Origin: Sipunculus nudus
Taxonomy: Eukaryota; Annelida; Sipuncula; Golfingiida; Sipunculidae
DNA length: 64,000 nt
Direction: 5' to 3'
NCBI GenBank assembly: GCA_026874595.1
Contig: CM049310.1
Location: 83,737,056-83,801,055, forward strand
Shown: positions 52,201 to 63,152 of the stretch, in pieces
How positions within the stretch are numbered: the stretch's first letter is position 1
Layout of the letters: each line of letters begins with the position of its first letter
The notes under the pieces: generated by a model
What the model saw: the letters and a program-made list of their open reading frames with translations, nothing else
Databases searched by the model: none
Told to the model about the DNA's origin: nothing
Position numbers and translations under genes: made by a program

Positions 52201-55200
52201 TGTTGGGATGGAGATGCTTATGTACCCATTTTTGATTAGAAACGACAATCAACTGAAAACGATCCCTGGAACCTTTTATAGAACAGACTAGAAAACACTG
52301 ATCTAACAGCATACAGGCTCTTCATTTTGTTAATGTCCATTTGTTTATAACAAGTGGGGGCCTACCAAAAAAATCCTAACACCCTCAACAAGGACATCTG
52401 TTGGCAAACCAGACAAACCAGTGTTTTGCGAATGGTGTTTTGCACCTAGTGACCTTTCAACCTCCGCACATATGCCACCAACCAACTTTGGTTATGCGTT
52501 TTTTTCTCTTTGTCAACATGAGAACATGTACCTTGTTTACTTACAGCTTCTAGATCAACAAGCTCACACCAATGTCACAGAGAATTATAACACCCTTTTG
52601 TAGCATGAATGACTTACATTTCACTAATATATACCAAGAATAAACCAGAAATCACGTGCATTCTACACATAAGAGGCATGATAAGCCAGGTGAATAGCTG
52701 GTTTTAAAATTTAAATTTATACATTTCTTGTATCCATTACATTGTTTCATTACATCTAACTTTCTGGAATCCTTGACTGTAACACTCACAGGGTGTGTGT
52801 GAACACCTGTTAACTAATCTTTCATTTCCCGATTTGCTAATTTAAAATTTGAATCTATATTTAATGGCTCAACCTTGGACAAAACCCTTATGGACACTTC
52901 ATCTGAGACAATACATGAACAGAAGAATATCTAGTTTTTCCAAATACTATTTTTTTCCAAAATTTAAATTAACCTCTATTAAATGAAAAGTAGAATTACA
53001 ACATTTGGAAAAAATATATATATTTTTCCCAAATAATCAAATGCGACTACGAGGGTAACTGACAGAACGGTGTTTTCTCGGCCATGAAGAAAAAAAAAAA
53101 CAGCCTAATCAAATTAAGCTTAATGGGTTTGAAACTTGATACGCTTACGTTTACTGTAGTACTAGTTTAGTATATATTTATTGGAAAATATGGTGTACCT
53201 TGCATATCCATAACCTCAAATATCAGAACACATTTTATGTCCCCCAAACTATTCCAATATCTGGGGTTCAACTGTACTTCAACTTGTCTTACCTTTGCAG
53301 GTGGGTAACCTTCGTACATGTGGAACCTCCCCTGCATGCACACACAACATTTTCCGTTCAGCTTTCCAAATATTAGCCTTCCCTTATGGCCTGGAACTGA
53401 AACGAATGAAATTAAAATTTTTTATGCTCTGCTTTCATTTGTTCACATGGACATTTCTGGCAAGGAATGAATCCTATATGGCAAGGCACATTAGATTTAT
53501 TGACTGAAGTAGCATTCTAAAACAATGAATTTAGACTGTAAGGTCAACAATGTATCAACTCAGGCCTGAATTCAGAAAATAAATCCTATGGTTGCATGGA
53601 CACTGACTTAGGTGGTTCCTTGGATTTGGTCTAAAGCTATGATACCTTATGACCGTATTGCGGGATGATGATTAAATTGGTATTGACTAGATAAATATGA
53701 TGAGATTCCTTATGTGCATATCCAGCATGTAGAATGTGTATCTGGCACATGTAGCAATTTTTTCTAGGTTGTACGCGGTGTCCAGGGGCAACAAATGGAA
53801 AACATGCATGCTGTCGTGCCGGTACATATGAAATTTCTCAACACGCATTCTGCATTCCAAATGCCGGATTCTGCTTCTGTACATGAGAAATCTTAGCTTT
53901 AGCTTCAGAGGATAGTGACTTATAGTACATTCTGTTCCAATATGCCTGCCCACCTAGTTTTTTTCTGATAATTCTTTAAGTATATTTTGTTTGCTCCAAC
54001 AAATTAGCTAATATTATAGGAGCTGGGTACTGAGGGGATTAATGATGATTTATATAAAAGTGAAATATATTCCATTTGCTATGCCAGGACAGTGTCCACT
54101 TGTGTTAAAAGAGCTGCAAAAAAGGATGGCATCAGTTCATGGGGCCACATCTGTTTATCCGTGTAATGTAAAAGGGATGCATGTGTGATGTTACAAATCA
54201 TGGCCTACAAATACCACTGTGACATTATCACTACAAATTGTCAAATGTATGTAGTTTAAAGAGGCTCCATTGAGGGTTTTGTGCTTCCGACATGAATATA
54301 ACCTAGAGTCCTGTACTCATGAAACATGAAAGATCCATGGGGACATCAAATCTACCTGTCCTAATTGTATGAAAGTTGTAAACTGGCTGAATTATGTGTG
54401 GTCTAAAATGCCTGTTTTGTCCTACATGGTTTGTTTCTGTTTTCCCCAAGCACATTCTAACCCGGTTTGAAAACTACGAAATAGCTGTTCAAAAGTTTAT
54501 GGTGAATGCAGATAATCCTGTCTTACACCTGGTTCTGTTTTTAGCGTACAGATTGCTAAGTCATGACTAATATGTCAGATACATGGTTTTCTAGCGGAGT
54601 TAAATGAAATAAGACACCTTTGTTATAACAAATCTGTTTAATTCTAACTACAAGTCCAGAATGATCTATAAAGACCATCAGCGTAGGTCATCACTGAAGT
54701 ATGTTTGTCTGTTAGTCATATTTCTCTTTTAATTAATCATATGGAGTCCATACACGGAGGAGCATTATTTTGCTGTTAGAAAATCGCCAGATTTGTCTGA
54801 CGTACATCTAAGGTAAATAAAGGTAAAATGCATTGTATAAAAATTATTCGAATAAATAGGTGGACAGGGGTGGTGGAATGAAGTATAAACTGCCTTAGCC
54901 AAGGAGGACAGTGCCACGGAGTTGTCTTGGCATTGGAAGGTGGTGACTCAACAACACCAATGGCTAAAAGACACATTCTGCATGGGAATATGTTGTTTAA
55001 TTCTTATATAATGGAGGTTAACAAAAATGTCTTGATTTATTTGCTAAGTGCAGCTGACCATCACTACACTTAGGCCTGGGACTGAGTCAGGGTGCACAGT
55101 AAAGGGTGTTTTAAGTATTTGGACTTTAGTGGGAGCTCCTCAAAGGGACCTTGCAAGCTGAGGGTGCGGCTATAAATAGATGTGGGCCATAAAAATCTTT

Positions 55201-58200
55201 TATTTATTTTTATTGTATTAAATACTTTAGCTCATAAACATTGAATATAAATTCCTGACCTTCTCTTAACTATTGTGGTGTCTACAATTTACAATCTGGC
55301 ATCAAGTAAGATTAAAAAAAAAATCAAAATCATATTTTTACAAAAAAAACCTCCGTCAAACAGAAATGTGAAATTTGGATAATGATAGCTGAATATTGTT
55401 CTCATTATTTATAGAAATCTACAACCATATTTGTTGTTCATTGGCTTAAAACCTATATCAGGATAAATATGTCATGACAAAAACAGTGCACTAGACAACG
55501 TGATGAAATTGATAATTACTTCATGAAATGAATATCCGCCTGTGAATGTGTGGAAAATCACTGTCATGTTTTGTTTACTGTTTAGTACGCCACAAGGAGC
55601 CAGTGACTTTTGTCTCATAATGAGGACAGGATGGTCTGTTACATGCTTGTTTACAGACACACCCAGACTCACTTTCAAACAAAAATCAATGACAACATGA
55701 CCCTTTCCATGTCCCTAACACTGCACCAAAAGCCATTCACATGACAATACCTGACAGTGAGCTAGTATATATGATATATGCCCTAATACACCCTAAAATT
55801 TATAGCTGTCACATATTATCCTCTACATAGCTACACCCATACATTAACCTGATCATGCTAATTATCATTATGTTGTACTATTAATTATCCTATGAACTGG
55901 CCATGAATTCTAATAAGGGCCTGGGCTTTCAATAGATGGAAGCCAAACCACTCCTTTACAAGGAGTGTACCAGGTTCCCCCTAAACATAGACTCAAGGTG
56001 CCTCAGGAACCTTATCTGGTCTTTATTTGGATCAGGTTAGTGTATTAGTGGCCAGATATAATAACAGATCTGTTGACACCAGAGATTATCATGATCTGAT
56101 ACAATGTAACTATTTAAAACTGATAGAGCTATATTAGTGGGCTAAGGTATTTGACTTATTTGGCTGGCAGGATTTTAATAGGCATTGTTTATGAGTTAAA
56201 CCAACAGCATTTTAAATAGAATTGGACCCCTGCCATAGTCAAATAAAAAATACTATTGTGGCACACATTTAGACATTTCTTCACATATGAGAATTTGTAT
56301 GTTTCTACTAATATTGGTATTTCCCAGATTTTTAGGTAAAATTAAAATAATCCACCACTGAAATTTATAAAAAATATAAAAATGAAGTCAGAAAGACCTT
56401 CCATTAACCACATTCTGCAAACAATTAGACTTTAACTGACAAATCTGAGTTTCAACCTCTGAGTTGGACCCATCTTAAATAATTTGATGATATAATAATT
56501 ACCAACCCCCCAGTTTTCCACAGAAAGCACAGTAATCATATACAGATCAGCAGAAATGGCAATCATTCCTGTTATATATCAAATAGTATTGAGATCAACA
56601 TAATCTGCAAACACTAATTGAGGAAAAAATTAAATTTATACTCACCAGTGCTTTTTGGAAAATCAGGTATCTCTTCATATCTGAATGTATCAGCATCTTC
56701 TAACATTTCACCAAGACCACCCAAGCCTGACCCACAAACAATTCCAAGCTTTGGCCGCTGTTTCGTTTTGGACAAAATGTAGGTTGCGATTTTCTCAGTT
56801 TCTTCATAGGTCAGACTGAATAAATACAAAACACAGATATACATCAATATGACAAAGATATGTGTGACAAAGTAGTTTACTGAATTTAAAATATGCAAGG
56901 GACTTTTATACCTCGACCATGAGATATTATGTTTCTATCAGTTGGTTAATTATGTGGTTGGTTTTTTAGGAACTTTCCTCAAAAAGTTATAAACAGACTT
57001 TGAAGGTTTTTGACTATTATTAGGGAGATACCAAAAGAAAATTCCATTAAATTTAAAAGTAATGAGGATCACTACCACATTTTCTTAGGATGCTTTACCA
57101 ATGCCAGATAAGGCAAATTAATTGTTAATCCTTGCGGAATGCAAGAATTATTAAATGGCAATATTGGCAGCCTTTTTCCAGGTGAGCAGAGCTGACCCGG
57201 TGGTGAAACTGTAAAGCTGGTGGACCATGACACTTCTCTCCAAGTTTTGATTTAAAGGGGCCCAATCACCTATCTAACCTTTATAACCTATCCCTTATAG
57301 CTTTCATTAAAATAGGCCAGAAAACATGCATATCACTGCACACAGGCTGCTTGTTTTGTTTATATCAAACTGTTAAAAATATGTGGGGGCCCGCCAAAAT
57401 AATCAAAACAAATTAAACAAAGTCATCTGGCAGCAAGTAAGATTAGCCAGAGCTTTGAAAATGGTGTTTTGCAATAAGTGACCTTTCTACCTCTGCATGT
57501 ATGCAACCTACCACCTTGGGTTACAGAGTTTTCCCTTTTGTCAACAATGCTCTGTGTACAAACATGATGTTGATAAACAAGTTCACAGATCCTTCACAAA
57601 GGCCTTCAAAGATCTTTTCAAAACCAAAAACACCCTTAGATTGTTAATATATACACAGAGGAAGCCAGAAATCACATAAATTCTTTTCCAAAAGGTAGGT
57701 GATTGGCCACCTTTAATATTTCCTGCACTTAGTTTGGAACCTGGTAATATTTTAAATCTGGGGTTCAAGAATGTTTGGAAGTATATGTGTTGTCTCTGAC
57801 TGCTTTCTATTTTGATTCATAGTTAAAAAATCATATAAAATTAAATAACTGGCAAGGTGTTATGAAAATTAACAGAATATATTGTTTCACTGAGAAGCAA
57901 TACGATTGTACAAATGCACAATTGCACCTAAGGACCCTTGGACAGCCCCCCCCCCCAAATGCACAATTGCACCTAAGGACCCCTGGACAGCCCCCCCCCC
58001 CCCCCCAGCACATAATTGAATGACCTGAAATCCGGACATCAACACTTGTTTCATTAATGAAACCACAACTATAGTGGCAAGAGCTTGGGTTTGAATCGGT
58101 CATCACTCAGTTTATTACAAGTAACTTGCATCACTTTATATATGGGAATAGGAACAAATTGACCTTCAAGTTGAGTATGTATGACCTGTTCTCATTCCCC

Positions 58201-60094
58201 CTGATCAGTGTTTAAATAATTAACTGTGTGGGATAATTTATTTATTTTCCCCCTAATTTATAGATCATCTATAGTACAGATATCACGTCATAATACATAT
58301 TCAACCTAGACTGAATACTTCGCGAGTTCATGGGTTTATGTTATGACGATTATTTACGATTGAAGCCTGATCAATATTTACTGATCTGAGCATTTAATAA
58401 ATATAACTGCTCAGGTACAGAACCGGTAATTTATGTGAAAGACAAATTCTCTTGTTTCTTACTCTTGTTCGGTATCCATTCCGTCAACATTGTCCATGTC
58501 ACCGAGTAGTCCAGACATTTTTACTCTAACACGAGTGTCAAATCTCGAGGATTATGCGGAATGCCAGGTACCCCCTCGCTACAAGTGCCTTGTTTGTTTT
58601 AAACCAAACATAACAGAAATGGCGCCCGATGTCTGCACGTGGACTGATATTGACAGGTTTCCTGCCAGCTTGGGTTGCCAGCTTCATGTATGTTTCCTCG
58701 GACACGCCTCTACCTCTGGCCAATCGGAAGCAATGTGACTGATCAGGCATGGTTATATAACCAATCATAAACCTTGTAACTGATCAACCATGGCTACACA
58801 GCCCAATATTTATTTGTAAGAAATGGGCTGACTGCCAAAACGAACCTATATAGTCTTGTGAATGAATTATTAACGTAATTCAAGATGTTCAACGAATTCG
58901 AGATAGATCGGTATTTACAGATATGAAAAGCCGTTTAACTACGATTCTACATTAACAGTTTCACTTTAGCTGTCACTTATTATAACACAGACTGAGAGAA
59001 CACTGGTGTGCTGTCTTGCCGCAAACAGCAGCAGTCGGGGCCCTGAACCATGGATACGAAAACCTTCAACAAACTATCTTTCTTTTCTATCCAAAATCTA
59101 TATGTATATGGAGTCTAACGTAATGATAATCGTTTAAGTTTACAAATTAAATGAAGAGATTAATTAATCAGTGGATTGAACCGACATAATTTAATTGTTC
59201 TTGAAAATATACAGCTGAGAGCACGTGCAAACTACATCGAGAGGCACATGTGAAGAAAGGCTTCACATATGTGACTGGAAGTCGTATTTAATTACTTACT
59301 CATTGCTTCTGCTGCCATCTGCATAACCATTCTTGCCGTTCTGTACATTGTGGTTGATTTGGCCGTAACCATTCATATTGACAATGTGTAGTAGGTATAA
59401 CACTGGGTCGTCAGAGTCCGGTTTATATCGCTGGTCTCCTCTGGTCTGTCCGGTAGATTCCTCGCTGCTTGTTTATGTAGTGAGCTACGTCATAAGGTCC
59501 GTCGATTTCCATATATCACACCGCCGAGTCACGAGGCTCAGGCATATAATTTACTCGGGTATACCCCGTCCCATGACAAGATTTTATATCAAAATCACAG
59601 AATCGATGGAAGCTTCAGTTGTAATTATGTTAAAAATGGAAAATTGTGATCATAATCTGATTTATTTGAAGCGCTATATTATTTGGCGACTGCATTAACG
59701 TTTCTTGAGGGTGATAAGTCTTCATTCATTATTTTGATTGCGTATGTGGCTCACACATCACTAACGCAACAGGGAACTTGGAGTACGTCAGGTCTGCTCC
59801 AGATAGTCTGTCAAGTTTAATATTTGCCTCATAACATTATTATGTGTTTGCGTAATACGTTAGGTAAGCAAATTTTCCGTGTAGTTGTAACGGTTCCGAA
59901 ACTGACATACACATGTATTCCATCGAGTTTTACTACAGAACTTAATTAAACAAGACCCGGCTTGCTGTGGCCATCAATGACCGACCCATGGGACCGCACA
60001 TTGCCAAGTGGGGTCGAGGAAAAACGCTATAAATGTTTATGATTCGGTCACATCAAGGCTTATTATTAAACTTGTCAAAAATACGCGCGCACAC

Positions 60095-60130
<36 letters not shown>

Positions 60131-60196
60131 ATATATATAGGCTACTAAAACCTGTTCAAAAGACCACCTATATCTGGTAAAAACACCTGTCTATAT

Positions 60197-60250
<54 letters not shown>

Positions 60251-60270
60251 ATACATACACACAGACAAAG

Positions 60271-60321
<51 letters not shown>

Positions 60322-61509
60322 TGCTTCGGGTGAAAACAAGGGGGGTCTGGACCCCCCCCCCCCCGGATCCGCTTCTGCTGTGTATGCTGCAGTTCCGTTG
60401 TTTGTTGTTTTATCGGCCTTGTTTACAACGCCGGTTATCAAGCAGTTTCCCTTCAGTGGACATTCCGCTATATTCAAACAGTTGCAAGCTCGCTAGTCGG
60501 GGGGGGGGGGGGGGGGGTTAGTGAAAAAACATAATTTACCATAGCATTAGCCTTATGTAGCTTACACGACCATAACTTTGTGGATATATGTTTTGATCTT
60601 CAAGATAGCCTCTTAAGCGGGTTTGAGGAATATTGTAAATTCTTTTACCTGACCACATGGATTTATGTGTTTTGGTCTTCAAGACAGTCTTTTTCACGGA
60701 TATGAGGAATATTGTATAGTTCTGATAATTTCAGTAAGTTAGAAATATTAATCGAATTACATTGACCTTATAAAGTTTATCAGACCATAATCTTGTAGAT
60801 ATATGTTTTGGTTCTCAAGACATGCAGCCTTTTACTTGTTATATCATAATATAGCTTTGCGCTTTGTATATTTTATTTTAAGATATTTGAACCTTTTATA
60901 TTTATCTGTGCATATTTATTTTTATAAGATCTTATTTCTTTCACTGTTAGCTCATGGTGCATATATCTTGTACCTTATGTGTATACTGAATAGTTGTACT
61001 CTCTTCTTGCCGAGGAGGAAATAAACAATCAATACAATCAATCAATCAAATTCCTGTGTTTCCGATGTATGATGCTTCTGTTGTTTGTTGTTATATCGGC
61101 CTTGTATACATATAACGCTTGTTATCAAGCAGTTTCTGTACAGTGGACATTCCGCTTAATTCCTGCAGTTGCAAGCTTCCTTGTCTGGGGGGTTCGTTGG
61201 CTATTTTAGAAGTCTTTGGTTGTGTTTTCTGATAATGCATGCTGCTCATATTAGGGAGGCAGCAGGTGCATGGGTGACTTTCAAGGTATTTTGGTTTTAT
61301 TAAATAGTTTATGTAGAGGGCTGCCCGGTGATAAATGTTTGTCGATCAGGTGCAGTCCTAAACATTTTGCCGACGTTTGTTTTCACGCTCTTGCAGAAGG
61401 ATGGGTTTAACCACATGATGTCCCTTCTTCTTTTTTTTTGGTTCCTCTGCTTCTTTTGGGGTAGTCTGTTGTAGTTAATTCTTTCGTTGTATTCTGAGTT
61501 TATTATATA

Positions 61510-61540
<31 letters not shown>

Positions 61541-61544
61541 AAGG

Positions 61545-61622
<78 letters not shown>

Positions 61623-61801
61623 TATAAATTGCACTTCCAAAACAAAGCGATGGCCATACTGTCTATCTCCCAGGAAGAGACATGCCTGACATTTTTTTTC
61701 AGGATTTGAAATCAATTAAGGTATAAAAACTTATATAAAATAAGCCATACAACTTACCCGTCAGCAGTTGTCACAGAGGATCCTCGGTTATTGGTTGCCA
61801 T
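40658..61801 (-). CDS. PNP: Purine nucleoside phosphorylase with three alternative first exons
   Basis: PNP cleaves (deoxy)inosine and (deoxy)guanosine with phosphate to base plus (deoxy)ribose-1-phosphate, in purine salvage; it acts as a cytosolic trimer. Shared exons are 56815-56646, 53396-53293, 45066-44891, 44342-44155 and 40860-40658 (841 nt). With first exon 58518-58463 the protein is 298 aa, with 59376-59300 it is 305 aa, and with 61801-61758 it is 294 aa; human PNP is 289. Numbered on the 298-aa form: phosphate loop GSGLGG at 47-52; GRFHMYEGY with Arg99, His101 and Tyr103; VTNASGG at 128-134; GPCFETVAE with Phe214 and Glu215; MSTVPE from 233; TNK with Asn257; KANHEEVL with His271. All catalytic positions of the trimeric PNP family are present. 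Differences from human are Cys213 for Ser199 and Cys259 for Val245. Every junction keeps phase. Confidence 0.93.
41457..41514. repeat. (AT)n microsatellite in PNP intron 5
   Basis: About 28 AT units between the last two PNP exons. A shorter (AC)n tract lies at about 41239-41256. Confidence 0.95.
42557..43978 (+). mobile_element. Hairpin-ended composite element in PNP intron 5
   Basis: The left end is ggagccatgggtctccatgc then tcagctga. The right end is a degenerate hairpin at 43950-43975 followed by CTAA. Its left half is the AGGTCA repeat (gtgaccttgacctttg) ending ggggccctaataaa near 43353. Its right half has two GGCGCCACC units (43471, 43637). It appears to be nested or chimeric. Confidence 0.55.
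44155..44342 (-). CDS. PNP: PNP exon 5 (GPCFETVAE)
   Basis: 188 nt (1 + 62 codons + 1), acceptor gttatag, donor GTAGGA. It begins [13 protein letters not shown], whose first Phe corresponds to the residue that reaches into the neighbouring subunit's site, and carries the purine-site GPCFETVAE. Human PNP has Ser where this has Cys. Confidence 0.92.
44891..45066 (-). CDS. PNP: PNP exon 4 (VTNASGGL / DHINLPG)
   Basis: 176 nt (58 codons + 2), acceptor ctctcag, donor GTGAGC. It encodes [26 protein letters not shown] and then [14 protein letters not shown], the invariant core of trimeric PNPs. Reading through the donor gives a false stop after EEK. Confidence 0.92.
45459..48056 (+). mobile_element. 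Hairpin-ended element with both ends, sister of 13.8-15.7 kb
   Basis: The left end is caacaagggacctatgggtc then cgctcagctg. The right end is a perfect run of GGAC units (about 47980-48000), then the hairpin 48027-48053 and CTAA. From 46155 onward it matches 13796-15688 closely. It lies in PNP intron 3 and is non-coding. Confidence 0.62.
49172..49222. repeat. (AT)n microsatellite
   Basis: About 25 AT units in PNP intron 3. Confidence 0.95.
51451..51952. repeat. Inverted repeat with about 40-bp arms
   Basis: The arm ttctgttccacagtagagtg + cccattgaaatttggcaata (51451-51490) is the near-exact reverse complement of 51912-51952, with about three mismatches over 41 bp. The spacer is about 420 bp. 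It could be a small inverted-repeat transposon or a hairpin-forming RNA in PNP intron 3. Confidence 0.6.
52220..52715. mobile_element. MITE-like element, copy A (diverged)
   Basis: It shares with the 57.25-kb and 62.66-kb copies the blocks aaatggtgttttgc(a), agtgacctttcaacctc and tacacataagaggc / caggtgaatagctggtttta at its right end. Its left end is eroded. In PNP intron 3. Confidence 0.5.
53293..53396 (-). CDS. PNP: PNP exon 3 (GRFHMYEGY)
   Basis: 104 nt (2 + 34 codons), acceptor gtttcag, donor GTAAG. It encodes [15 protein letters not shown] and then [11 protein letters not shown], whose Arg, His and Tyr line the phosphate and ribose pocket. The stretch is short and was found by translating the reverse strand between exons 2 and 4. 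Confidence 0.92.
56646..56815 (-). CDS. PNP: PNP exon 2 (phosphate loop)
   Basis: 170 nt (1 + 56 codons + 1), acceptor tattcag, donor GTGAGT. It encodes [10 protein letters not shown], then [15 protein letters not shown], where the Ser of GSG contacts phosphate, then [11 protein letters not shown] leading into the next exon's VPGH. Confidence 0.92.
57252..57716. mobile_element. MITE-like element, copy B, flanked by TTAA
   Basis: TTAA, then AGGGGCCCAATCACCTA; the right end is TAGGTGATTGGCCACCT, then TTAA. The termini are inverted repeats differing at two or three positions. A TTAA duplication is the hallmark of piggyBac-type integration. Non-coding, in the PNP first intron. Confidence 0.65.
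57911..58008. repeat. Tandem duplication ending in poly-C
   Basis: Two copies of a unit of about 46-50 bp: aaatgcacaattgcacctaa, ggaccc(c/t)tggacagc and a C run of 11-16. In the PNP first intron. Confidence 0.8.
58463..58518 (-). CDS. PNP: PNP alternative first exon C ([18 protein letters not shown])
   Basis: 56 nt: 18 codons plus 2 nt, donor GTAAGA. The split codon GA|T gives aspartate before LTYEETEK. The N-terminus is acidic. CCAAT motifs at 58719 and 58759 lie about 200-240 nt upstream. Nearest start to exon 2; predicts 298 aa. Confidence 0.65.
58719..58763. promoter_or_regulatory. CCAAT motifs upstream of PNP first exon C
   Basis: GCCAATCGG (about 58719) and ACCAATCA (about 58759) lie 200-240 nt upstream of the exon C ATG, the second abutting the 12-bp palindrome GGTTATATAACC. 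Such spacing is typical of NF-Y sites; function is inferred. Confidence 0.3.
59300..59376 (-). CDS. PNP: PNP alternative first exon B ([15 protein letters not shown]...)
   Basis: 77 nt: 25 codons plus 2 nt, donor GTAAGT. The split codon GA|T gives aspartate. It is rich in Asn and Gly. A TATAAA on the minus strand (59427-59422) lies 46 nt before the ATG and a TACGTCA lies at 59486. Predicts 305 aa. Confidence 0.65.
59422..59427 (-). promoter_or_regulatory. Candidate TATA box of PNP first exon B
   Basis: TATAAA on the minus strand, 46 nt before the exon B ATG, implies a 5' UTR of only about 15-20 nt. A CRE-like TACGTCA lies 60 nt further upstream. Confidence 0.35.
60091..60127. repeat. (AC)n microsatellite
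   Basis: AC repeats with one interruption (ctac). It lies between PNP first exons B and A. Confidence 0.95.
60192..60316. repeat. Two (AT)n tracts separated by (AC)/(ACAT) sequence
   Basis: (AT)n at about 60192-60240 and 60274-60316 with cacacatacatacatacac between them. Simple sequence. Confidence 0.92.
60338..60520. repeat. GC-ended repeat with GGATCCGC block
   Basis: It begins ggggggtctggacccccc...ggatccgcttctgc, continues ttgtttgttgttttatcggc and atcaagcagtttcc, and ends in a G19 run (60499-60517). A diverged copy without the C-rich head lies at 61055-61195. An inverted form of its head lies at 63847-63890. Confidence 0.55.
61055..61195. repeat. Diverged direct repeat of 60.37-60.50 kb
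   Basis: Matching blocks in the same order: tgttgtttgttgttatatcg, gcttgttatcaagcagtttc, cagtggacattccgct, gttgcaagct. Separated from the first copy by about 0.7 kb. Confidence 0.6.
61503..61617. repeat. (AT)n microsatellite, longest in the window
   Basis: About 115 bp of AT repeats with one interruption (aaaggcc near 61541). Confidence 0.95.
61758..61801 (-). CDS. PNP: PNP alternative first exon A ([14 protein letters not shown])
   Basis: 44 nt: ATG, 14 codons, 2 nt, then the donor GTAAGT. The split codon GG|T with exon 2 gives glycine, then LTYEETEK. An 18-bp palindrome with an NRF1-type core lies about 95 nt upstream. This is the most distal of the three starts, predicting 294 aa. Confidence 0.6.
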
Positions 61802-61892
61802 TTCTCTGACCAAAACACGCTCTGTCACACAAAGAAAAAAATAGGGATGATAAACTTCAAACGTCTTAATCTCTGACGAAATATATTATCTG

Positions 61893-61910
61893 TTTTGCGC
61901 ATGCGCAAAA
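61893..61910. promoter_or_regulatory. 18-bp palindrome with NRF1-type core
   Basis: TTTTGCGCATGCGCAAAA is a perfect palindrome containing TGCGCATGCGCA, the consensus of the NRF1 (NRF-1/erect wing) factor. It lies about 95 nt upstream of PNP first exon A, a usual distance for a proximal promoter site. Confidence 0.6.
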
Positions 61911-62394
61911 AGGACCACACAGGGAACAATTACGTTGCCAGGCAAGTGCATCTGTACTTGTAAAAAATGGTAAAAACTTTCTTTAAAGCGAGGTGTAGGT
62001 AATTATATACACAAGTTCACACACTTTGCTCTTAAAGAGACTAAAACATCTAATAAAATTATACACACACATATATAAATATATGTAAATAATCGCAGAC
62101 ATATATTGCCTATGTTCCCGTTTTATTATTTACACATATTGCAATAATCTGCCAAAGATGGGTATAGACTATTATCTGAGTGAATATATATATATAATTT
62201 GGAACATGTTTGTTGTACCATTCTGTATAATTATAAGATATAACATATGCTAAAAGTATTTATACAAAATTACACACACATGCATGCACGCATCGGAGCA
62301 GATTTTGAACAATCATTTTGTAAACGCATGCATGAATATACAGCATAGCAGGAAAATGCATATATGCTCAGTTTTTTTGTTATTACGACTTGAA

Positions 62395-62396
<2 letters not shown>

Positions 62397-62448
<52 letters not shown>
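62397..62448. repeat. (AT)n microsatellite
   Basis: About 25 AT units upstream of PNP first exon A. Confidence 0.95.
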
Positions 62449-62453
<5 letters not shown>

Positions 62454-62660
62454 AACGAAAATGTTCAGTTATATATTTTTCGGACAGCGAGATAATGCTC
62501 AACTGGCGGTATATACTATAGTGGTATAAAAGTGCCGAACGAATCCAACAGTGCATGATCTATTTGCCTGATGCTTAGAGCAGATGCACAGTTTTATAAC
62601 GAAAATGATTTGTAACTAACCTAAGTTATCTTATCTGCATGCTAGGCTACCACTATCTCC

Positions 62661-63081
62661 TTAATGTCTGTCGGCCCAGTCACCTATATCTGAACTTCAA
62701 AACCAAAGGTAGTCCCTCGGAGCTTTTATAAAAATACCGTAGGCCAGAAAATGTGGATGTCACCGCACAAAGCCTGCTTGTTTTGTTGATATCAAAGTGT
62801 TTATGTAAAATGTGGGGCCCGCCAAAATAATCAAAACAAATTCAACAAGGGCGTCCGGAGGCAAGTCAGATAAAACAGCTTTTCAAATAGAGTTTTTCAA
62901 CAAGTGGTCAACATTGCTGTGTTTACATACATGTTGTTGATAAAAAAATTCATACATTCTTCATGAAGGCGCTATAAGAACTTTTCACAACAAAAATTAC
63001 CCTTAGATCATTATAATATACACAGAGGAAGTCATAAATCACACATTCTTTTTCAAAAGGTAGGTGAATGGGCCCTTTTAA
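62661..63081. mobile_element. MITE-like element, copy C
   Basis: The left end is TTAA then tcggcccagtcacctat; the right end is ggtaggtgaatgggcccttt then TTAA. The interior matches copy B closely: tgtggggcccgccaaaataa, tcaaaacaaatt, tatacacagaggaag. Confidence 0.55.
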
Positions 63082-63152
63082 AACTCCTTTATATATAAAA
63101 ACTGAGCTTATATCTATAAAACCTAAAATGAGGACACGAGATAAGGTAACAT

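Larger units (their letters stand above)
45067..53292. other. PNP intron 3, repeat-laden
   Basis: An 8.2-kb intron. It contains the element at 45459-48056, an (AT)n at 49172, G runs at about 50300, an inverted-repeat element at 51451-51952 and a TTAA MITE copy at about 52220-52715. No other exon was found. The stretch 48060-49170 shows nothing recognisable. Confidence 0.5.

Noticed and set aside
60145-61657. Tyr-Ile repeat peptides
   Set aside because: Pure translation of (AT)n microsatellites, as at 18.7, 41.4 and 49.1 kb.
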